This document shows positions 7,661 to 10,540 of a DNA stretch of 10,540 nucleotides, in pieces (positions within the stretch are counted from its first letter, which is position 1; each line of letters starts with the position of its first letter). Below the pieces are notes generated by a model. That model made no database searches, had not been told where the DNA came from, and saw nothing but the letters and a program-made list of their open reading frames with translations. The position numbers were made by a program, and so were the translations under genes. This DNA is from an uncultured Clostridia bacterium (GTDB lineage Bacteria; Bacillota; Clostridia; Oscillospirales; Ruminococcaceae). The stretch is from the NCBI GenBank assembly GCA_946183095.1, contig CAMHBE010000038.1, forward strand, positions 1-10,540, in the 5' to 3' direction.

Positions 7661-7773
7661 CGTAAACGGAAATGAAATTTCGTTTACATCCAACTTGCAT
7701 CGTTTCATTTTTTTCATAACTTATCTCCTTTATTTTTTCGCCCCGTGTGCTTGCGCATACGGGGAGTTTTTTT
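7661..7773 (+). ncRNA. Candidate ~113-nt small RNA with an anti-Shine-Dalgarno stretch
   Basis: The unit runs from a near-consensus promoter to a strong intrinsic terminator and has the usual architecture of a trans-acting small RNA. A 5' hairpin (GTAAACG 7662-7668 with CGTTTAC 7681-7687, plus an inner AAAT/ATTT) is followed by about 50 unpaired, pyrimidine-rich bases and then the terminator stem. The open region contains ATCTCCTTTA (7723-7732), complementary to strong ribosome binding sites. CTCCTTT can form 7 bp with AAAGGAG in front of the vWA-like gene (8010-8016). The only reading frame with an ATG inside the unit is a 15-codon one from 7672, with a GGA only 1 nt before the ATG, so coding is unlikely. 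The alternative is simply an internal promoter plus the EF-G-like gene's terminator. Confidence 0.55.
7741..7773 (+). terminator. Strong intrinsic terminator
   Basis: CCCCGTGTGC (7741-7750) pairs with GCATACGGGG (7755-7764) over 10 bp with one G.U pair, closed by a TTGC loop and followed by AG and seven T. It ends the small RNA candidate and probably also any read-through from the EF-G-like gene. The minus strand lacks a T-run after the stem, so it works in one direction only. Confidence 0.92.
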
Positions 7774-7843
7774 GCAGCTGCGATCTTGTTTCCCGAAAAT
7801 GTGCATTTAGTGTTAAAATAATGGTAAAAATTTAAAAAAACTA

Positions 7844-7872
7844 TTGATTTTTTGATATTCGGGTGGTATAAT
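7844..7872 (+). promoter_or_regulatory. Promoter of the vWA-like gene
   Basis: The -35 box TTGATT (7844-7849), a 17-bp spacer and a perfect -10 TATAAT (7867-7872) with extended -10 TGG (7864-7866) predict a start near 7879. The coding region begins only at 8022, leaving a long leader of about 140 nt that is itself structured. The promoter sits well beyond the terminator at 7773, so this gene is a separate transcription unit. Confidence 0.8.
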
Positions 7873-7879
7873 AGATAAA

Positions 7880-8021
7880 AGGTCTTATAACCGATATGTT
7901 ATCTTCGGCAGTCTGTCAAGCTAAACGGATAAAGTCCGGCTGAAGATCGGTTGTATATAACTGATAACAAAAGGGGGACGCTGATCGCAGCGGTCGGGGA
8001 GTTCCCTAAAAGGAGGACATT
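7880..8021 (+). promoter_or_regulatory. Structured, pseudoknotted 5' leader; candidate riboswitch or other cis-regulatory RNA
   Basis: Several mutually consistent helices can be read. Helix A pairs AACCGAT (7889-7895) with ATCGGTT (7946-7952), extendable by TTAT/ATAA. Inside it, helix B pairs TTCGGC (7904-7909) with GCTGAA (7939-7944), and helix C pairs CGGA (7926-7929) with TCCG (7935-7938). The bulge between A and B, TGTTATC (7897-7903), is perfectly complementary to GATAACA (7963-7969) outside the hairpin, forming a pseudoknot. A second hairpin pairs CGCTG (7979-7983) with CAGCG (7988-7992). Near the start, GTTCCC (8001-8006) can pair either with GGGGAC (7974-7979) or, in part, with the ribosome binding site AGGAGG (8011-8016), a plausible on/off switch. 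I do not recognise a known riboswitch consensus. Pairings are seen; function is inferred. Confidence 0.6.
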
Positions 8022-8606
8022 ATGAAAGACAATCTCAAACAGCTTCTTTTCGCCTTCGATTACGCGCTTATCGAACCCGGACATGGTGACGAAGCAGCAA
8101 AAGCTCTCAAGAATTTCTCCTCGGAGCTCAAAAAGGTCAACAAGGAAATAAGGGTCTCCGCTATCTCGATCGGCGATGGCGATGTAATAAAAATAGTGAA
8201 CCAGCCGCTCGAAAAGGTCAAGCTCCCGAAGTTCGGCACTGTAAGCTCATCGACAGGTGCCTGCTCGATGCTGGACAAGACCTCGAAGATGATGGACGAT
8301 ATCGGTGTGCGTCTTACCAATACCGCCGAGGAGGAGCGCCCCTCAAAGATAATCGTTACGATAATTGTATTCGGACGCGACAACGCAAGCAAGAACTGCA
8401 CTTATGAGCGGCTCAGAGAAATGATCGCACTACAGAGAGATGTTTATAAGTGGAAATTCTTCCTGATGACCGATTTTTCGATAAATATGGAAAAACTCGG
8501 TATCGCCGAAGACGATACGATCATAATCAAACACGTCAAGGGCGATTGGTTCAAGCAGCCGTTTGAGGAGCTTTCCGAAAAAATAGTCGGCATACTTCAG
8601 GAATAA
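8022..8606 (+). CDS. vWA-like domain protein with a degenerate metal site
   Basis: This is a 194-residue cytosolic protein with no signal peptide or membrane helix. The order of strands and helices follows the von Willebrand factor A fold: LLFAFDYALI opening (8-17), IRVSAISIGD (43-52), the SSSTGACSML stretch (75-84), IIVTIIVFG (110-118), and KWKFFLMTD (143-151). The MIDAS residues are largely gone. The first motif is DYALI (13-17) instead of DxSxS, only Thr78 matches the second motif, and the usual Asp of the third motif is Phe117. It therefore probably does not bind metal in the usual way and may act as a protein-interaction scaffold. The ATG follows AGGAGG (8011-8016) by 5 nt. It has its own promoter and structured leader and ends in its own terminator, so it is monocistronic. 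TerY-type vWA proteins are possible relatives, but no Ter partners lie nearby. Function unknown. Confidence 0.86.
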   Translation: MKDNLKQLLFAFDYALIEPGHGDEAAKALKNFSSELKKVNKEIRVSAISIGDGDVIKIVNQPLEKVKLPKFGTVSSSTGACSMLDKTSKMMDDIGVRLTNTAEEERPSKIIVTIIVFGRDNASKNCTYERLREMIALQRDVYKWKFFLMTDFSINMEKLGIAEDDTIIIKHVKGDWFKQPFEELSEKIVGILQE

Positions 8607-8615
8607 TTACGCTGC

Positions 8616-8651
8616 GCACCGTGCGAAAAAAACACGCACGGTGTTTTTTAA
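8616..8651 (+). terminator. Intrinsic terminator of the vWA-like gene
   Basis: CACCGTGCG (8618-8626) pairs with the CGCAC-GTG region (8636-8643), with at most one bulged C, around an A-rich loop, and is followed at once by seven T. It begins only about 10 nt after the stop codon and isolates this gene from the GGDEF/EAL gene downstream. Confidence 0.88.
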
Positions 8652-8717
8652 ACATACACTGACAACGCGCATTATCAAGTGACCGTTCATACGGCATTTA
8701 GAAAAGGAATGTGGCCA

Positions 8718-10540
8718 ATGCTGGAAGACAAAGCCGACAGGATAAAAGAAAGCCTTAAAGCGGCAGAATATTTCTTTTTCGGCATCTTTGCGTTCATCGT
8801 TATCTGTATAGCGATAATGCTCATGATATACATACCGTCCGCATCCGGTCTTGTCAGAGAATATTCTGAGACCGCGCTGCTGAATGACGCTATGACAAAT
8901 TCATCGGTAGTGGAAGCCGACATCGAGTCGGTTCTTGCCTATCTGGGAAGCTCGGCTGCCGAGCTCGCCAAGACCGACCTCACCGATAAGGAGAGCCTTT
9001 CGGCGCTGTGCAGACGTATCGCTGAAAACGGTGAATTCAGGCACGTCGGATTTACCGACCTCGACGGTATAACCGTGAGCAGCACGGGCGTGGAAAAGAA
9101 TACCTCCGACCGCGCGTTCATACAATCGGGTCTGGACGGGCTGTATTCGGTGACGCCCAATACGGTCTGCGATTTTGACGGCATGATGTGCGATATGTAC
9201 ACGGTGACGGTCAGAAAAGGCGGAGAGATCATAGGCACGATCTCCGGAGACAGGGAAGTGCGTTCCATGTCCTCGCCGATCCTTTCCGGTACCGGAAGCA
9301 GTGAAAGATGCAACATCATTTTCGACACCGACGGAAAAGCCGTGTATTGCAGCGAAGACAACGTTCTCGGGCTGAAAACAGGCTCGAGCCTGCCCGATAT
9401 GATAGACGACGAGACGGAAGCAAAAGAGATAACTTTTGTGTTCAACACGATGTCGAGCAAGACTTTCAAGGAAATAACTATCGGCGGGAACAAATATTTC
9501 GCAGCGTTTTCATCCATAAACAGCACGAACTGGACGTTTGTAACGCTCATCAGCACCGGCGACGCTTTTTCATCGCTGGGCAAGCTTATCGGCTTCACCG
9601 TGGCGCTCGTACTGATGATGTCGGCGCTTCTCCTCATTGCTGTGGCAGCGGTAACGATCCGTATAAAACGGATAAAGGCAACGGTGGGGGCGGCGATAGA
9701 CGACGGCATCACAAAGATGTACGTTGACAGCCTTACGGGGCATTATACGGTGGAAAAGTTCCGCGAATACTTCGATTCCGAGATGAAGGACACCGCCACG
9801 GGCCACGCCCTCATTTCGCTGGACGTTGACAGGTTCAAGGCGGTAAACGACACTTTCGGATATGAGGGCGGCAACGAGATGATACGCAGGCTCTCCGATA
9901 TCATAAAGCGCGATATCGGCAAGCATGACTACTTCGTGAGGAGCATCGGCGACCTGTTCTATATCCTCGCCCAGTTCGGCGACAGCAGTGAACTTACCGA
10001 GCTTGTTGAGCGCATCATCCTCGATGTGGAATATCAGATAACAGAGATAAAGCTCGACCTCGCGGTGGGCATCTACATAATCGACGACCACAATGTGAAG
10101 TCGCGTGTCGCGGCGGACAGAGCCGACATGGCAAGAGACTCCGTCAAGAACATGAAGCAGAGCAGATATTCGTTCTTCGACAACTCCATGCTCCAGAAGA
10201 TACGCCGCGAAAAACGCATCGAGGACATAATGGAGGACGCTCTCGCGCTGCGGGAATTTCTCGTTTATCTCCAGCCGAAGTTTGGGCTGGGCGAAGAGAA
10301 CAGCGTTGTGGGAGCCGAAGCTCTGGTGCGCTGGAAGCACGACGGGAAGCTGATACCGCCCGGGGAGTTCATCCCGCTGTTCGAGCGAAACGGCTTCGTC
10401 ATGAAGATAGACTACTATATGTTCGAGGAAGTCTGTAAGCTGCAAAAGAAATACGAAAAGCTGGGCTTCACGCCGAAGGTCATCTCCGTGAATATGTCAA
10501 GACTTCATATACACAAGCCAGGTTTTGTCGCGGAGCTTGC
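8718..10540 (+). CDS. Membrane dCache-like/GGDEF/EAL cyclic-di-GMP protein (3' end beyond the window)
   Basis: The first 607 residues are present. A transmembrane helix (about 18-39) and a second one (about 290-314) enclose an extracytoplasmic sensor of dCache type, marked by FTDLDG (112-117) and SDR (130-132). The cytoplasmic GGDEF domain starts at DSLTGHYT (337). It keeps the LDVDRFKAVNDTFG substrate/metal stretch, but the signature is IGDLF (410-414) instead of GGDEF, and the inhibitory-site Arg is absent (GKHD, 401-404). The EAL domain keeps QPK near 521 and EAL at 534-536 followed by VRW, and it has SVNMS, whose Asn is a metal ligand. The later catalytic residues fall outside the window. 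The likely role is a signal-controlled c-di-GMP phosphodiesterase whose GGDEF half binds GTP or regulates. The start is the ATG with AAGGA (8704-8708) 9 nt upstream. No clear promoter is visible in 8652-8717. Confidence 0.94.
   Translation, partial: MLEDKADRIKESLKAAEYFFFGIFAFIVICIAIMLMIYIPSASGLVREYSETALLNDAMTNSSVVEADIESVLAYLGSSAAELAKTDLTDKESLSALCRRIAENGEFRHVGFTDLDGITVSSTGVEKNTSDRAFIQSGLDGLYSVTPNTVCDFDGMMCDMYTVTVRKGGEIIGTISGDREVRSMSSPILSGTGSSERCNIIFDTDGKAVYCSEDNVLGLKTGSSLPDMIDDETEAKEITFVFNTMSSKTFKEITIGGNKYFAAFSSINSTNWTFVTLISTGDAFSSLGKLIGFTVALVLMMSALLLIAVAAVTIRIKRIKATVGAAIDDGITKMYVDSLTGHYTVEKFREYFDSEMKDTATGHALISLDVDRFKAVNDTFGYEGGNEMIRRLSDIIKRDIGKHDYFVRSIGDLFYILAQFGDSSELTELVERIILDVEYQITEIKLDLAVGIYIIDDHNVKSRVAADRADMARDSVKNMKQSRYSFFDNSMLQKIRREKRIEDIMEDALALREFLVYLQPKFGLGEENSVVGAEALVRWKHDGKLIPPGEFIPLFERNGFVMKIDYYMFEEVCKLQKKYEKLGFTPKVISVNMSRLHIHKPGFVAEL

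Noticed and set aside
7672..7719. 15-codon ATG frame inside the small RNA candidate
   Set aside because: The only purine-rich stretch is 1 nt from the ATG and the sequence forms a hairpin there. A leader peptide is possible but unsupported.
7626..7835. 69-codon plus-strand frame in the gap after the EF-G-like gene
   Set aside because: Its start overlaps the -35 box of a promoter and the frame runs through a strong terminator, so it is not translated as such.
7880..8021. Assignment of the leader to a cyclic-di-GMP riboswitch because a GGDEF/EAL gene is nearby
   Set aside because: The conserved cores of the c-di-GMP-I and c-di-GMP-II classes were not recognised, and a terminator separates this transcript from the GGDEF/EAL gene.
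8652..8717. Promoter for the GGDEF/EAL gene, for example CTGACA at 8659
   Set aside because: No acceptable -10 box lies at the right distance, so I do not call one.
9570..10445. 291-codon open frame on the minus strand
   Set aside because: It is antisense to the GGDEF and EAL domains, whose motifs are unmistakable in the plus frame.

Overview
The window looks like chromosomal DNA from a gut or rumen Clostridia-type Firmicute, most likely Ruminococcus-like (Oscillospiraceae). The grounds are the tandem zinc-ribbon/transmembrane protein style, strong sigma-A promoters with extended -10 boxes, purine-rich ribosome binding sites, codon use rich in G/C at third positions, and AT-rich intergenic DNA. 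The genus is an inference. No mobile element, CRISPR array, tRNA or rRNA was seen.

Left arm (69-5101, minus strand). Three genes run leftward, probably as one transcript from a good promoter at 5194-5222. They encode a 956-residue membrane-anchored zinc-ribbon protein with three tandem Trp-marked beta domains at its C-terminus, bifunctional NAD(P)HX epimerase/dehydratase (nnr), and a small lipoprotein. The first two are 18 nt apart. The third follows after 77 nt, and its start codon lies in one arm of a perfect 9-bp inverted repeat. Only nnr has a clear function, repair of hydrated NAD(P)H; the other two look like cell-envelope proteins of unknown role.

Centre (5102-5473). A 372-bp divergent control region holds promoters in both directions, a near-perfect 11-bp direct repeat, a 10-bp palindrome and facing A/T tracts.

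Right arm (5474-10540, plus strand). First comes a stand-alone EF-G-like translational GTPase whose G3 motif has Gln where EF-G has the catalytic His. The next 499 bp lack a convincing gene but are dense in signals: a 3' hairpin, a compact promoter-to-terminator unit that looks like a ~113-nt small RNA with an anti-Shine-Dalgarno stretch, then a second strong promoter and a ~140-nt leader that folds on paper into a pseudoknotted structure. That leader precedes a 194-residue vWA-like protein that has lost its metal site. After a terminator, a membrane dCache-like/GGDEF/EAL protein begins and is cut by the right edge; its GGDEF half is degenerate and the visible part of its EAL half looks intact.

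The strongest candidates for something undescribed are the structured leader at 7880-8021 and the small RNA unit at 7626-7773. Both rest on hand-read base pairing, not on a folding program or homology search.
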